From Propionivibrio sp. (GTDB lineage Bacteria; Pseudomonadota; Gammaproteobacteria; Burkholderiales; Rhodocyclaceae), in NCBI GenBank assembly GCA_003249625.1, contig QKII01000006.1:1-7877 (forward strand): a stretch of 7,877 nucleotides of DNA, given 5' to 3'. Numbering within the stretch: the stretch's first letter is position 1; each line of letters starts with the position of its first letter. Of this stretch, positions 1-7,833 are shown in pieces. A program made the position numbers and the translations under genes. The notes beneath the pieces were generated by a model. That model ran no database searches. It worked only from the letters and a program-made list of their open reading frames with translations, and was not told the origin of the DNA.

Positions 1-993
1 GTTCATACGCATCTGCCGCAGCCACATGATCCATTCACCAGCCTTGTGCCGCCGCAGGGCATCAAGCTGACGCCGCAGCATTTCGCCTATCTCAAGATTT
101 CGGAAGGCTGCAACCACAGTTGCACCTTCTGCATTATTCCGTCGCTGCGCGGGCCGCTGGTCAGCCGACCGATCGGGGATGTGCTGCAGGAAGCGAAGCA
201 TCTGGCCGAAGCCGGCGTGCGGGAGTTGCTGGTCATCTCGCAGGACACCAGTGCCTATGGCGTCGATGTGAAATACCGCACCGGCTTCGTCGGCGGTCGC
301 CCGGTCAAGACGCGGTTGAAGGAGTTGTGCGAGGCGCTGGCCGAGTTTGGCATCTGGGTGCGCCTGCATTATGTCTATCCGTATCCCAGCGTCGATGAAT
401 TGATTCCGCTGATGGCCGAAGGCAAGATCCTGCCGTACCTCGACGTGCCGTTCCAGCATTCGAACTCGCGCATCCTCAAGGCCATGAAGCGGCCGGCGAG
501 TGCCGAGAATAATCTGGAACGCATCAAGGCGTGGCGCGCGATTTGCCCGGACATCACGATTCGAAGCACATTCATCACCGGCTTCCCGGGAGAGACCGAG
601 GCTGAATTCGAGGAGTTGCTGGAGTTCATCGAAGAAGCGCGGCTCGACCGAGTCGGCTGCTTCCCCTATTCGCCGGTCGAAGGCGCGGTGGCGAATTCGC
701 TGGCGCCTGCCGTGCCTGACGATGTGCGTGAGGAACGGCGCAGGCGGCTGATGGACGTCCAGGAGGATATTTCGGCGGAACTGCTGGCGGCGAAGATCGG
801 GCGCGAGATCACTGTGCTGGTTGATGCGGTCGATGATGAAGGCACGCTGGCCCGTTCGTCGGCCGACGCGCCAGAAATCGATGGCTTGGTAATCATCGAC
901 GACTATTTCGACGCAGAGCCGGGGGATTTCCTGCAGGTGCGTGTCGTCGATGCTGACGAGCATGATCTTTACGCGGAGGCCATTTCGGAGTGA
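1..993 (+). CDS. rimO: RimO, ribosomal protein S12 methylthiotransferase (5'-partial)
   Basis: Radical-SAM enzyme that adds a methylthio group to the conserved aspartate of ribosomal protein S12 in the cytoplasm, using S-adenosylmethionine and two Fe-S clusters. The reading frame is open from base 1 and encodes 330 visible residues; the family is about 440 long, so roughly the first 110 are off the left edge, including most of the N-terminal MTTase domain with its cluster cysteines. The GTG at base 46 is an internal valine, not the start, because the residues before it ([19 protein letters not shown]) are typical RimO sequence. The radical-SAM motif CNHSCTFC is intact, with cysteines at bases 109-111, 121-123 and 130-132. 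The radical-SAM core is followed by a C-terminal TRAM-like domain (about bases 770-990) rich in acidic residues, as expected for RimO rather than MiaB. The stop TGA overlaps the start of the next gene. Function is clear from the family; nothing is broken in the visible part. Confidence 0.95.
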   Translation, partial: VHTHLPQPHDPFTSLVPPQGIKLTPQHFAYLKISEGCNHSCTFCIIPSLRGPLVSRPIGDVLQEAKHLAEAGVRELLVISQDTSAYGVDVKYRTGFVGGRPVKTRLKELCEALAEFGIWVRLHYVYPYPSVDELIPLMAEGKILPYLDVPFQHSNSRILKAMKRPASAENNLERIKAWRAICPDITIRSTFITGFPGETEAEFEELLEFIEEARLDRVGCFPYSPVEGAVANSLAPAVPDDVREERRRRLMDVQEDISAELLAAKIGREITVLVDAVDDEGTLARSSADAPEIDGLVIIDDYFDAEPGDFLQVRVVDADEHDLYAEAISE

Positions 994-2426
994 GCGGAGT
1001 GAACGGGACCGGCTGTGTGACGGGCGACGATCTGATCGGACGACTATCTGCCGTGGTCGGCGAAGACCACGTTTTGCAAGGGGCTGAGGAAATGAGCCCC
1101 CATCTGACCGACTGGCGCGGGCGGTATCATGGCGCGGCTCGGTGTCTGGTGCGTCCAGCGTCAACCGCCGAAGTTGCTGGTGTGGTGCGCGTTTGTGCCG
1201 CTGCCGGCGTGCCGATGGTGCCGCAAGGGGGTAACACCAGCCTGTGCGGTGCCGGTATCCCCGACCTGTCGGGTAACGCGGTGATGATTAATCTCTCGCG
1301 ACTGAACCGCATCCGGGCGATCGACCGGTCGAACAACACCATCACCGTCGAAGCCGGTTGCCTGTTGAAGACCGTGCAGGATGCAGCGTTCGAAGCGGGC
1401 CGGTATTTTCCGTTGTCGTTGGCGGCGGAAGGGAGCTGCCAGATTGGCGGTAACCTGTCGACCAATGCCGGCGGCGTTCGGGTGCTGCGCTACGGCAATA
1501 TCCGCGAGTTTACCCTCGGGCTGGAAACCGTCCTGCCGAACGGTGAGGTTTGGGACGGCTTGCGTGGTCTGCGCAAGGACAATACCGGTTACGACCTGAA
1601 GCAATTGTTCATTGGTGCAGAGGGAACGCTGGGTATTATTACCGCTGCGGTCCTGAAACTTTTCCCGCAACCGAGGGCAACCGCCACGGCCTGGCTGGCG
1701 ATCGATTCGCCGAGTGTCGCGGTGCAGTTGCTCGGTGAACTGCAAAGCGGTTTCGGTACGTCACTGACGGCCTGCGAATTGGTGTCGGAACTCACGCTCG
1801 ACCTCGTCTTCAAGCACATTGAGGGGGCGCAGCCGCCGCTTTCGACAAGTCCGTGGTACCTGCTGATCGAACTGTCGGCGCCGGACGGTGAAAGTGAACT
1901 CAATGCAGGGCTCGAGCGTTTTCTTGAGGTGGCGTTTGAGAATGGTACGGTGAGCGACGCGGTGATTGCCCAGAGCATTGAGCAGACGCACAAGCTGTGG
2001 GCCTTGCGCGAGGACATCAGCGAGGCAGAAAAGAAGGAAGGCGTCGCCATCAAGCACGACATCTCGTTGCCGATTTCGCGCCTGGCCGAGTTTCTTGATG
2101 CGGCGGATGTGGCGCTCACGAAAGCGTTTCCCGGCGTGCGGATCGTTGCGTTCGGTCATGTCGGCGACGGTAACCTGCATTACAACCAGTCGATGCCGGA
2201 CAAGGAGGCAAATGCGGCTTTCATACCGCGGCAGCCCGAGGTCAATCGCGTCGTCTACGATCTTGTGACGCGGTTCGGTGGGAGCATTAGCGCCGAGCAT
2301 GGCATTGGCCAGCTCAAACGCCGTGAGTTGGCGTGTTATCGCAGTGCGGTCGAGATCAACATGATGCGTTCGATCAAGCAAGCGCTGGATCCGAACGGGA
2401 TCATGAACCCCGGCAAGGTGTTGTAG
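990..2426 (+). CDS. FAD-binding oxidase, D-2-hydroxyglutarate / D-lactate dehydrogenase type
   Basis: 478-residue flavoprotein of the FAD-linked oxidase family that oxidises D-2-hydroxy acids (D-2-hydroxyglutarate, D-lactate or glycolate-like substrates), passing electrons to another acceptor. Residues about 45-225 form the FAD-binding domain, with [12 protein letters not shown] (78-89) and [10 protein letters not shown] (209-218). Residues about 230-478 form the FAD-oxidase C-terminal domain. It has the metal and substrate motifs [11 protein letters not shown] (389-399; H390, H397) and SAEHGIG (434-440; E436, H437), and the usual ending [12 protein letters not shown]. There is no signal peptide or membrane segment, so it is cytosolic. 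The GTG at 990 lies in a GTGA overlap with the rimO stop and has a CGGAGG sequence 10 bases upstream. A second in-frame GTG at 999, with GGAG eight bases before it, is an equally possible start. The layout suggests co-expression with rimO, with no evident functional link. The exact substrate cannot be read from the sequence; the D-2-hydroxyglutarate dehydrogenase-like branch looks most likely, while a GlcD-type subunit is less likely because no glcE/glcF genes follow. Confidence 0.9.
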   Translation: MSGVNGTGCVTGDDLIGRLSAVVGEDHVLQGAEEMSPHLTDWRGRYHGAARCLVRPASTAEVAGVVRVCAAAGVPMVPQGGNTSLCGAGIPDLSGNAVMINLSRLNRIRAIDRSNNTITVEAGCLLKTVQDAAFEAGRYFPLSLAAEGSCQIGGNLSTNAGGVRVLRYGNIREFTLGLETVLPNGEVWDGLRGLRKDNTGYDLKQLFIGAEGTLGIITAAVLKLFPQPRATATAWLAIDSPSVAVQLLGELQSGFGTSLTACELVSELTLDLVFKHIEGAQPPLSTSPWYLLIELSAPDGESELNAGLERFLEVAFENGTVSDAVIAQSIEQTHKLWALREDISEAEKKEGVAIKHDISLPISRLAEFLDAADVALTKAFPGVRIVAFGHVGDGNLHYNQSMPDKEANAAFIPRQPEVNRVVYDLVTRFGGSISAEHGIGQLKRRELACYRSAVEINMMRSIKQALDPNGIMNPGKVL

Positions 2427-2432
2427 TTCGGA

Positions 2433-3761
2433 TCAGGACGCCTGTGCCGGGAGGCGCAGGCGTGCGAGCAGTCCGCCGCCAGGGCGGTTCTGCAGTTCGA
2501 AGGTGCCGCCATGCAGGCGGGCGATCCGGTCAACAATCGCCAGACCGAGACCGGTACCGCTGGCATCGGTACGGGCGTCTTCCAGTCGGGTGAAGGGGCG
2601 TTTGAGCCGTTCCAGTTCGGCTTCCGGGAGACCGGGGCCGCAATCCGCAATATCGATTACCAGCAGCGAACTTTCCTGTCGTGTCTCGACGCTGAATGGC
2701 GCAGCGCCGTACTTGCGCGCGTTGTCCAGCAAGTTGGCGATCGCGCGGCTCAGTGCTTTCGGACGCACCTGGATCGTGCCCGGAAGATTGCCCGGTGTGA
2801 ATTGAGGGGCGGGGTCCGTGCGCAGGTATCTCGCAATGACTTGTGCGACCAGCGCGTTAATGTCGCTGTCGACGGGCGTTTCGTTGCCGTCCCCGCGCGC
2901 GTAGTCGAGGAACTGAGCGATGATCATGTCCATCTGCTCGATGTCGCCGACGACCGCTTCACGCGCGTTGTCGTCAGAAATGGACATTTCACACTCAAGA
3001 CGCAGGCGGGCGAGGGGGGTACGCAAGTCGTGCGAAATGCCAGCCAGAACTTCCGTACGCTCGGCGGCAATCTGCTGCAGATCCTTCGACATGCGGTTAA
3101 ACGCGTCCGCAAGTTGTCGTAATTCGTTGGCGCCGTCGATCGTTACTGGCGGGGGATGGCGTCCCTGACCCAGTTCGCGGGCGGCGTTGGCCAGGGTGCG
3201 CAGTGGCCGCGTCACGCGGGAGACGATCAACCACGCGACTAGCAGTGCAAGGGCCAGCGAGGCAAAGCCCCAGCCGAGCCAGTGCCAGGGAACCGGTCGC
3301 TCGGCGCGGGCCGCAGGTAACATCAGCCAGTATTCGTCGTCATCGCCGGGGTCAATCGAAAAGCTGATCCACAGCCCCTGTTGCCCGTTGACCTCGCTGG
3401 CAAAGCGACTCTGTGGTCCGAGCTGGGCGATGACGGCCTGCTCCATGACATTGAAGAAGAAAGTGTCGGGCAATGGCGCGACAATGTCGGTCTGTTCGGC
3501 CGGATAAAGATGGACGCCTTCGCTCTCGGCAAGATCCTGCAGCAGAGCGACCCGTTTTCCTGGGTCGGCGGCGACGAGACCTGCCTTGGTCAGGTTGACC
3601 ATGCTGACCGCCAGTTCCGCCAGCTGACGGGCGCGAGGTTCGCGTCCGGCGAGACTGAAAAGGGCGAACCAGACGATCCCGGAAACGAAGATCACCAGAC
3701 TGATCAGCAGAAAGGCGCGGCCCAGCAGCGTCTGCGGAACGAGGCGCTGCGGAAATTTCAC
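2433..3761 (-). CDS. envZ: EnvZ-type osmosensor histidine kinase
   Basis: 442-residue inner-membrane sensor kinase, close to the usual EnvZ length (about 450), that should phosphorylate and dephosphorylate the adjacent OmpR. Order of parts: transmembrane helix 1 at about 14-38, a periplasmic loop of about 120 residues, transmembrane helix 2 at about 160-181, and a HAMP linker to about 235. The dimerisation and phospho-acceptor helix has the H-box SHDLRTPLAR with H244. The ATP-binding domain has an N-box NLLDNARKYG (343-352), G1 box DCGPGLP (373-379), an F-box around F390, and G2 box SGTGLGLA (401-408). All catalytic boxes are intact. The start is GTG, overlapping the ompR stop by four bases (GTGA). 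No good ribosome-binding site is seen before it, which fits translational coupling to ompR. The periplasmic loop resembles E. coli EnvZ only loosely, as is common outside enterobacteria, so the stimulus may not be osmolarity. Confidence 0.92.
   Translation of the reverse strand: MKFPQRLVPQTLLGRAFLLISLVIFVSGIVWFALFSLAGREPRARQLAELAVSMVNLTKAGLVAADPGKRVALLQDLAESEGVHLYPAEQTDIVAPLPDTFFFNVMEQAVIAQLGPQSRFASEVNGQQGLWISFSIDPGDDDEYWLMLPAARAERPVPWHWLGWGFASLALALLVAWLIVSRVTRPLRTLANAARELGQGRHPPPVTIDGANELRQLADAFNRMSKDLQQIAAERTEVLAGISHDLRTPLARLRLECEMSISDDNAREAVVGDIEQMDMIIAQFLDYARGDGNETPVDSDINALVAQVIARYLRTDPAPQFTPGNLPGTIQVRPKALSRAIANLLDNARKYGAAPFSVETRQESSLLVIDIADCGPGLPEAELERLKRPFTRLEDARTDASGTGLGLAIVDRIARLHGGTFELQNRPGGGLLARLRLPAQAS
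2441..2460 (+). terminator. weak hairpin after the oxidase gene
   Basis: In plus-strand RNA, CCUGUGCC and GGCGCAGG can form an eight-pair stem with one G-U pair and a four-base GGGA loop, starting 15 bases after the oxidase stop. No T-run follows, so it is not a normal intrinsic terminator. It lies inside the last codons of envZ on the other strand and may be a by-product of coding. It is the only hairpin candidate I noticed where the two converging transcripts meet. Confidence 0.2.
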
Positions 3762-4474
3762 TTGGCTTCGCCGTCGGGAATGAACACGTAGCCGAATCCC
3801 CAGACGGTTTGCAGGTAGCGGGGTGTTGCCGGGTCTGGTTCGATCAGTTTGCGCAGGCGGGAGATCTGGACATCGATTGCCCGGTCGAACGGCCCCTGCT
3901 CGCGACCGCGGGCCAGTGTCATCAGCCGGTCACGGGACAACGGCTGGCGGGGATGCTCAAGCAGCACCTTGAGGACGGCGAATTCACCGGTGGTCAGCGG
4001 CTGCGGTTCCCCGTCTTTGGTCAAGGTGCGCGTGGCCAGGTCGACCTCGATGTTGGCGAAGGCAATGGATTTGTGTTCGGCGGTTGGTGCACCGGGAACG
4101 ACGGCGACGCGGCGGCGCAGTACGGCCTGGATGCGTGCGACCAGTTCGCGTGGGTTGAACGGCTTGGGAAGGTAGTCATCGGCACCCATTTCCAGTCCGA
4201 CGATACGGTCGATCTCGTCGCCCTTGGCCGTCAACATCACAATCGCCTGCTGCGGCTCGCTGGCCCGCAACCGGCGGCAGATGGACAGTCCATCTTCACC
4301 AGGCAGCATCAGGTCGAGCACGATCAGGTCGAACGCTTCGCGGGCCATCGCCTTGTCCATCATCTCGGCGTTCTCCGCGACCTTCACCGCGAATCCCTGT
4401 TCGCCAAGATAGCGATGCAACAGATCGCGCAGCCGCTTGTCGTCGTCGACGACGAGGATCTTTCGCTTGCTCAT
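3758..4474 (-). CDS. ompR: OmpR, DNA-binding response regulator
   Basis: 238-residue two-component regulator very similar to enterobacterial OmpR throughout. The receiver domain (about 5-118) has acidic residues D10-D12, phospho-acceptor D54 within LDLMLPGEDGLSICRRLR, T82 in the LTAK motif, and K104 in the KPFNPREL segment. The C-terminal winged-helix DNA-binding domain (about 135-235) has the OmpR-type stretches LTTGEFAVLK, LSRDRLMTLARGRE, FDRAIDVQISRLRKLIE and YLQTVWGFGYVF. The ATG start has AAGGA (4481-4485) six bases upstream, a well-placed ribosome-binding site. It is the first gene of the ompR-envZ pair. When phosphorylated by EnvZ it should control transcription of outer-membrane proteins and other envelope genes; the actual regulon here cannot be read from the window. 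The identity is firm because even linker residues such as PGAPT match the family. Confidence 0.96.
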   Translation of the reverse strand: MSKRKILVVDDDKRLRDLLHRYLGEQGFAVKVAENAEMMDKAMAREAFDLIVLDLMLPGEDGLSICRRLRASEPQQAIVMLTAKGDEIDRIVGLEMGADDYLPKPFNPRELVARIQAVLRRRVAVVPGAPTAEHKSIAFANIEVDLATRTLTKDGEPQPLTTGEFAVLKVLLEHPRQPLSRDRLMTLARGREQGPFDRAIDVQISRLRKLIEPDPATPRYLQTVWGFGYVFIPDGEAK

Positions 4475-4496
4475 GGGGATTCCTTGTAAAAGCCTG

Positions 4497-4502
4497 ATTA
4501 TG
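4497..4502 (-). promoter_or_regulatory. possible -10 element upstream of ompR
   Basis: On the minus strand the sequence CATAAT, one base away from the TATAAT consensus, sits 22 bases before the ompR ATG within the 102-base gap after the upstream cyclase gene. No convincing -35 hexamer is present at the normal spacing; the best, TTAGCC, is 19 bases away and poor. If real, it would give ompR-envZ its own transcript with a very short leader. An activator-dependent promoter could lack a -35 box, but this is a guess. Confidence 0.28.
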
Positions 4503-4576
4503 TCATTGGCAGGAGGCGGAAGGCTAATTGGAGAAACTTGTCCGCGTGAAGAGGTTCCAGTGCCAGTGCTCGGTGT

Positions 4577-7084
4577 TCAACCTGTCTGGGGCGAACCGTG
4601 TTTTTGCTTTGTCCACTCGGGTTTCACGAAGAGCCCGAAAAACTTCCGGTCTTCCTGCAGCATATGCCGGGCCACGACATCGCGGGCCAGGAAGTTGACC
4701 AGATCGCCTATCGACACATCCTTTTCATCCACACGGCAGCGCAGATCCAGTGCTTCTCGGATCAGTTTTCGGTGGCTGGCGGCATGGTCGGCCAGTGCCT
4801 CATAGGCGTGGTCGCGGAGGACCTGTTCCTCATCTGAAAAATGCTGCTCGACGTGGGTGAGCAACGTGTCGAATGCCGTAGAAAATTCTGCTGGCGAGGC
4901 ATCCAGCAGGGCATTCGCCAAGCGGAAAAGTTCGCGGTGTTGCTGGTCTATCGCGGGGTGATTTGACGCGAAACTGGGACGCCAGGCGAGATGCAGTACG
5001 CTAGGCGCGTTTGCACATGTTCTTTCGAATGCTTCGATGGGCGAGAACAGTTCGACTCGGCCACTGCCCGCACGCTTGGCGTGATACATGGCTTCGTCGG
5101 CCATCCGTATCAGTTCCTGGTCGTTCTCGCTGTGGTCGGGATAGAGCGCGATGCCGATACTCGATGAAACGCTCAACTTCTCGCCAGCATCTGTGACGAA
5201 CGGCTGTTGCAACTCAAGGCTGATTTTTTCCGCGACGGTCTGCGCCTGCGCCGGGTGCTGTATGTCGGGCAGAAGTACGATGAACTCGTCTCCCCCAACA
5301 CGGGCGGCGGTGTCCGACTGACGCAGACAGTCGCGGATCCGTCCGGCAACCGATCGGAGCAGCCAGTCGCCCGTTTCGTGCCCAAGGCGGTCGTTGATAG
5401 GCTTGAACTTGTCCAGGTCGATATAGAGGATTCCCAGCCGATGCTGGTCCCGCCGGGCACGGGCGATCTGTTGCGGAAGTCGGTCAAGCAGCAGCCGGCG
5501 GTTTGCCAGGTCGGTGAGCGGATCGTAGAAAGCCAGTCGACGGATTGCCGCCTCGGCGCGCTTGCGTTCGGTAATGTTGCGCGTGACCCCAATAACGTAT
5601 TCGGGCTTGCCGTTGGCGTCGGCGTGCAGGGTGGTGACCACCTCAGTGTGTATGATGTGGCCGTCCTTGTGCGGCTGGTCGATTTCGGTCACGCGCGGTG
5701 CTTGTAAATGATCTCCCGCGTTCCAGCGCGTGATCGATTCCTTGAGCGCGTCCTCGGCGCGCTGTACCGATTCCGGCGTCAGCGCAGCGATCATCGGCTG
5801 CGCCATGACCTCCTCCGGTGTATACCCGCGCAGTTGGTAAACCGTCGGGCTGACATAGGCAAAGCGGCCGCTGGCTATGTCCAGGATCCATATCACGTCG
5901 CCGCTGTTCTCGGCGATGAAACGAAATTTTGCTTCGCTCTCGCGCAGTTCGTTGACGGCCCGTTCGCGCGCGGCCATTTCTCGCTTCATTCGCCGGTTAA
6001 GGCGCAGCATGAACGCGGCGATGAGCGATGCCAGCGTACCGATGGCGACTGCAATCGATAGGCCGATTGCCCATTTATTCTGTTCCTGTCTCCGTGCCTC
6101 CTCCTCGTCATCGATGTAGAGGAAATTACCCAAGCTGAAGTCGACGGGCATCAGCCCAAATTCGGCGTAGGTGTTTACGATGCTTTGCCAGCGCTCACCG
6201 CTCATGTGGCCGATAGTGAACAGATCATCCTTGACGAGAAGTTTGATGCGTTCGGCCTCGAACATCAGGAATTCTCGGCTCAGATCATGGGCGTAGCGGG
6301 CGCGGATGATTTCGGCGATCTCTTCGGGATGTTCCAGCGCGTACTCCCATCCCCTTAAACTGGCTTCACGGAAGGCTTTGACCCGCTGCGGGTGCGCGTT
6401 CACCTCGTTTGCTGACGTGAACAGGATGTCGCCATAAAAATCGATTCCGGCGGAACGAGGCGATAGCGCAACGTAGGGGATGTAGCGTTTATCCAGTTGA
6501 AAGGGGGTGCTGGTCGAATAACCGCTCATTACGTCCACACGCCCTAGCGCCAGTTCATCTGTCGAAAAGGTGTGCGGAGAGGTGATCAGCGTGTTCTCTG
6601 GTATGCCTTCCCGTCGCAGGTAAACGCGTAGTTCGTCTTCTTGCGGTCCGAGCATGATCCGTTTTTCCTTGAGATCACGAACCGAGGAAATGCCGGAGTA
6701 AATGTGTCCGTAAAGTGTGAGCGGCGAATGCTGGAAGATGGCAGCCAGTGCGACGACCGGTTTGCCGCGCCGGCGTTCGAGCAGCAACGCGCTGGTTCCC
6801 ACGCCGAATGCAGCACGGCCGCGGATGACTTCGTCGGTGACATCCGTGTCAGGTCTTGCTTCGACGAAATGGACGTCCAGTCCCACGTCTCGATAGAACC
6901 CTTTTTCCTGCGCTGCGTAGTAGCCGGCAAACTGGAACTGGTGCGATCCCTTGAGTTGCAGTGTGAGCGTGTCTGGGTGGTCAGCAGCAGCCGGCAAGGG
7001 AGCAAGCACCGATACCAACAGAATGACTCTGCTGGCGAGGGCGCCGACTCGTTTGAGGTAGGCGTACCACCGTTGGATCGTCAT
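4577..7084 (-). CDS. membrane diguanylate cyclase: THI5-like sensor, PAS, GGDEF, hemerythrin
   Basis: 835-residue sensor enzyme predicted to make cyclic di-GMP from GTP. Parts in order: signal peptide 1-34 (hydrophobic core, PLPAAA before D35); a THI5/NMT1-like periplasmic ligand-binding domain, about 38-315, with HQFQFAGYYAAQEKGFY (48-64); an acidic linker; a transmembrane helix at about 338-360; a basic and helical linker; a PAS domain, about 385-505, ending in VTRNITERKRAE; a GGDEF domain, about 512-680, starting at FYDPLTDLANR. The active-site motif GGDEF (597-601) is intact and has an inhibitory RxxD (588-591) five residues before it. A C-terminal hemerythrin domain, about 697-823, has H716, H748, E752, H767, H771, H807 and D812, matching all seven di-iron ligands. 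There is no EAL domain. GGAG lies only two bases before the ATG, which is tight, but no better start was found and the signal peptide begins properly here. It lies upstream of ompR on the same strand. Inference: a dual sensor of a periplasmic metabolite and of oxygen or redox state. The ligand is unknown. Confidence 0.93.
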   Translation of the reverse strand: MTIQRWYAYLKRVGALASRVILLVSVLAPLPAAADHPDTLTLQLKGSHQFQFAGYYAAQEKGFYRDVGLDVHFVEARPDTDVTDEVIRGRAAFGVGTSALLLERRRGKPVVALAAIFQHSPLTLYGHIYSGISSVRDLKEKRIMLGPQEDELRVYLRREGIPENTLITSPHTFSTDELALGRVDVMSGYSTSTPFQLDKRYIPYVALSPRSAGIDFYGDILFTSANEVNAHPQRVKAFREASLRGWEYALEHPEEIAEIIRARYAHDLSREFLMFEAERIKLLVKDDLFTIGHMSGERWQSIVNTYAEFGLMPVDFSLGNFLYIDDEEEARRQEQNKWAIGLSIAVAIGTLASLIAAFMLRLNRRMKREMAARERAVNELRESEAKFRFIAENSGDVIWILDIASGRFAYVSPTVYQLRGYTPEEVMAQPMIAALTPESVQRAEDALKESITRWNAGDHLQAPRVTEIDQPHKDGHIIHTEVVTTLHADANGKPEYVIGVTRNITERKRAEAAIRRLAFYDPLTDLANRRLLLDRLPQQIARARRDQHRLGILYIDLDKFKPINDRLGHETGDWLLRSVAGRIRDCLRQSDTAARVGGDEFIVLLPDIQHPAQAQTVAEKISLELQQPFVTDAGEKLSVSSSIGIALYPDHSENDQELIRMADEAMYHAKRAGSGRVELFSPIEAFERTCANAPSVLHLAWRPSFASNHPAIDQQHRELFRLANALLDASPAEFSTAFDTLLTHVEQHFSDEEQVLRDHAYEALADHAASHRKLIREALDLRCRVDEKDVSIGDLVNFLARDVVARHMLQEDRKFFGLFVKPEWTKQKHGSPQTG

Positions 7085-7209
7085 TTCTCCGAATTTTGCG
7101 TTTGAGGTTCCTTTTGATCTTAACCCGTAGGCTGATTGCGTGCTGCGACTTTTTCCCGGTCCCCGAAGAATACGTGACCAGGTCGGCTTTCCTTGGTTCC
7201 CCCGGCTGA

Positions 7210-7833
7210 CTAGCGGTTTGGCCCGCTACGCTTTGTGGTTGGCGATTTGTTCTCGCGTTCCCCCGTTGATGAACGACCCGTTGCCCTTGCCAGCTCCGCC
7301 AGTTCCATCCAGATCAGCGTGTCGATGTAGGACATGAATGATTGCAGATAGTCCGGCGCAATGTCGCGCATAAGCTGCAGGCTGCGCAGAACGAGGTGCT
7401 GCGAGTTCATCGGCCCGGCGTTTCCCGGGGCTTGTGCGAGGGTCTGCGTAAGTTGCTGCTCGCTGCTGAGGCGTGCCCATGTCTCGTGGAATCGGGCAAT
7501 CGAACGGAGTTCCGGTGCTGGACCGGCGTGGGGCGTTTCCGGTGGACGATCGCCGTGCTGACGAATGTAGGCGAGGAGATCGGCCAGCGGAGTGCTGGCG
7601 TCTTCGGTGGGGATGACTTTGGCCGGGGCGGGCGGACGGGATGCCAGTTTCCTGCAGGCATCTGCAAACTGAATCATGAGCGTTGTGTTGAGTGACTTCT
7701 GAACCGCCTCGGGTTGCGCAGCGGCCCGGCGGGTTAGCGCTTCCAGGTAGGCAAAGCGCACCGGGTCACGTTCCGCGGCACCGCGGGCACGCAGAGCGTT
7801 CAAGGCGGCCTGCAGGTCGGCCGTCTCAGCCAT
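7210..7833 (-). CDS. DUF2894 family protein
   Basis: 207-residue protein of unknown function that I recognise as DUF2894. The conserved part is the C-terminal half: ELRSIARFHETWARLSSEQQ (108-127), PGNAGPMNSQHLVLRSLQLM (136-155), then YLQSFMSYIDTLIWME (162-177). The N-terminal 60 residues are helical and alanine/arginine-rich, followed by a proline-rich linker (about 65-105). The last 25 residues are polar and basic, probably disordered. There is no signal peptide or membrane segment, so it is likely cytoplasmic. The ATG start has AGGA five bases upstream and overlaps the end of the preceding gene by eight bases, so it is a distal gene of an operon that extends off the right edge. From memory, DUF2894 genes in beta- and gammaproteobacteria sit beside DUF802, DUF3348 and OmpA-family genes; that neighbourhood is not visible here. 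No function can be assigned. Confidence 0.82.
   Translation of the reverse strand: MAETADLQAALNALRARGAAERDPVRFAYLEALTRRAAAQPEAVQKSLNTTLMIQFADACRKLASRPPAPAKVIPTEDASTPLADLLAYIRQHGDRPPETPHAGPAPELRSIARFHETWARLSSEQQLTQTLAQAPGNAGPMNSQHLVLRSLQLMRDIAPDYLQSFMSYIDTLIWMELAELARATGRSSTGERENKSPTTKRSGPNR

Noticed and set aside
46..993. GTG at base 46 as the true rimO start
   Set aside because: The frame is open back to base 1 and the earlier codons match the conserved RimO segment before the radical-SAM motif, so the gene is cut by the window edge rather than starting here.
1161..2381. several long minus-strand frames (194, 176 and 206 codons) within the oxidase gene
   Set aside because: The plus-strand oxidase has conserved FAD and metal motifs along its whole length; the antisense frames overlap each other and show no domain.
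2511..3122. 203-codon open frame on the plus strand opposite envZ
   Set aside because: It is antisense to the conserved HAMP, H-box and ATP-binding codons of envZ. Its translation resembles no family I know and it has no plausible start context. Long antisense frames are common in GC-rich genes.
3809..4489. 226-codon open frame on the plus strand opposite ompR
   Set aside because: It lies almost exactly over ompR, whose translation matches its family throughout. The antisense product looks like low-complexity reverse-frame sequence.
4557..4568. tandem repeat CCAGTG-CCAGTG between the cyclase and ompR
   Set aside because: Only two six-base copies, readily expected by chance. It does not match an OmpR-site pattern that I could defend.
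7117..7122. TAAGAT as a -10 element for the cyclase gene (minus strand)
   Set aside because: Only four of six bases match the consensus, and there is no -35-like hexamer at 16-18 bases; too weak to list as a promoter.
7155..7182. inverted repeat CCCGGTC / GACCAGG downstream of DUF2894
   Set aside because: A seven-pair stem with one imperfect pair and a 14-base loop, followed on the transcribed minus strand by A-rich rather than T-rich sequence, so it is not credible as a terminator for DUF2894.
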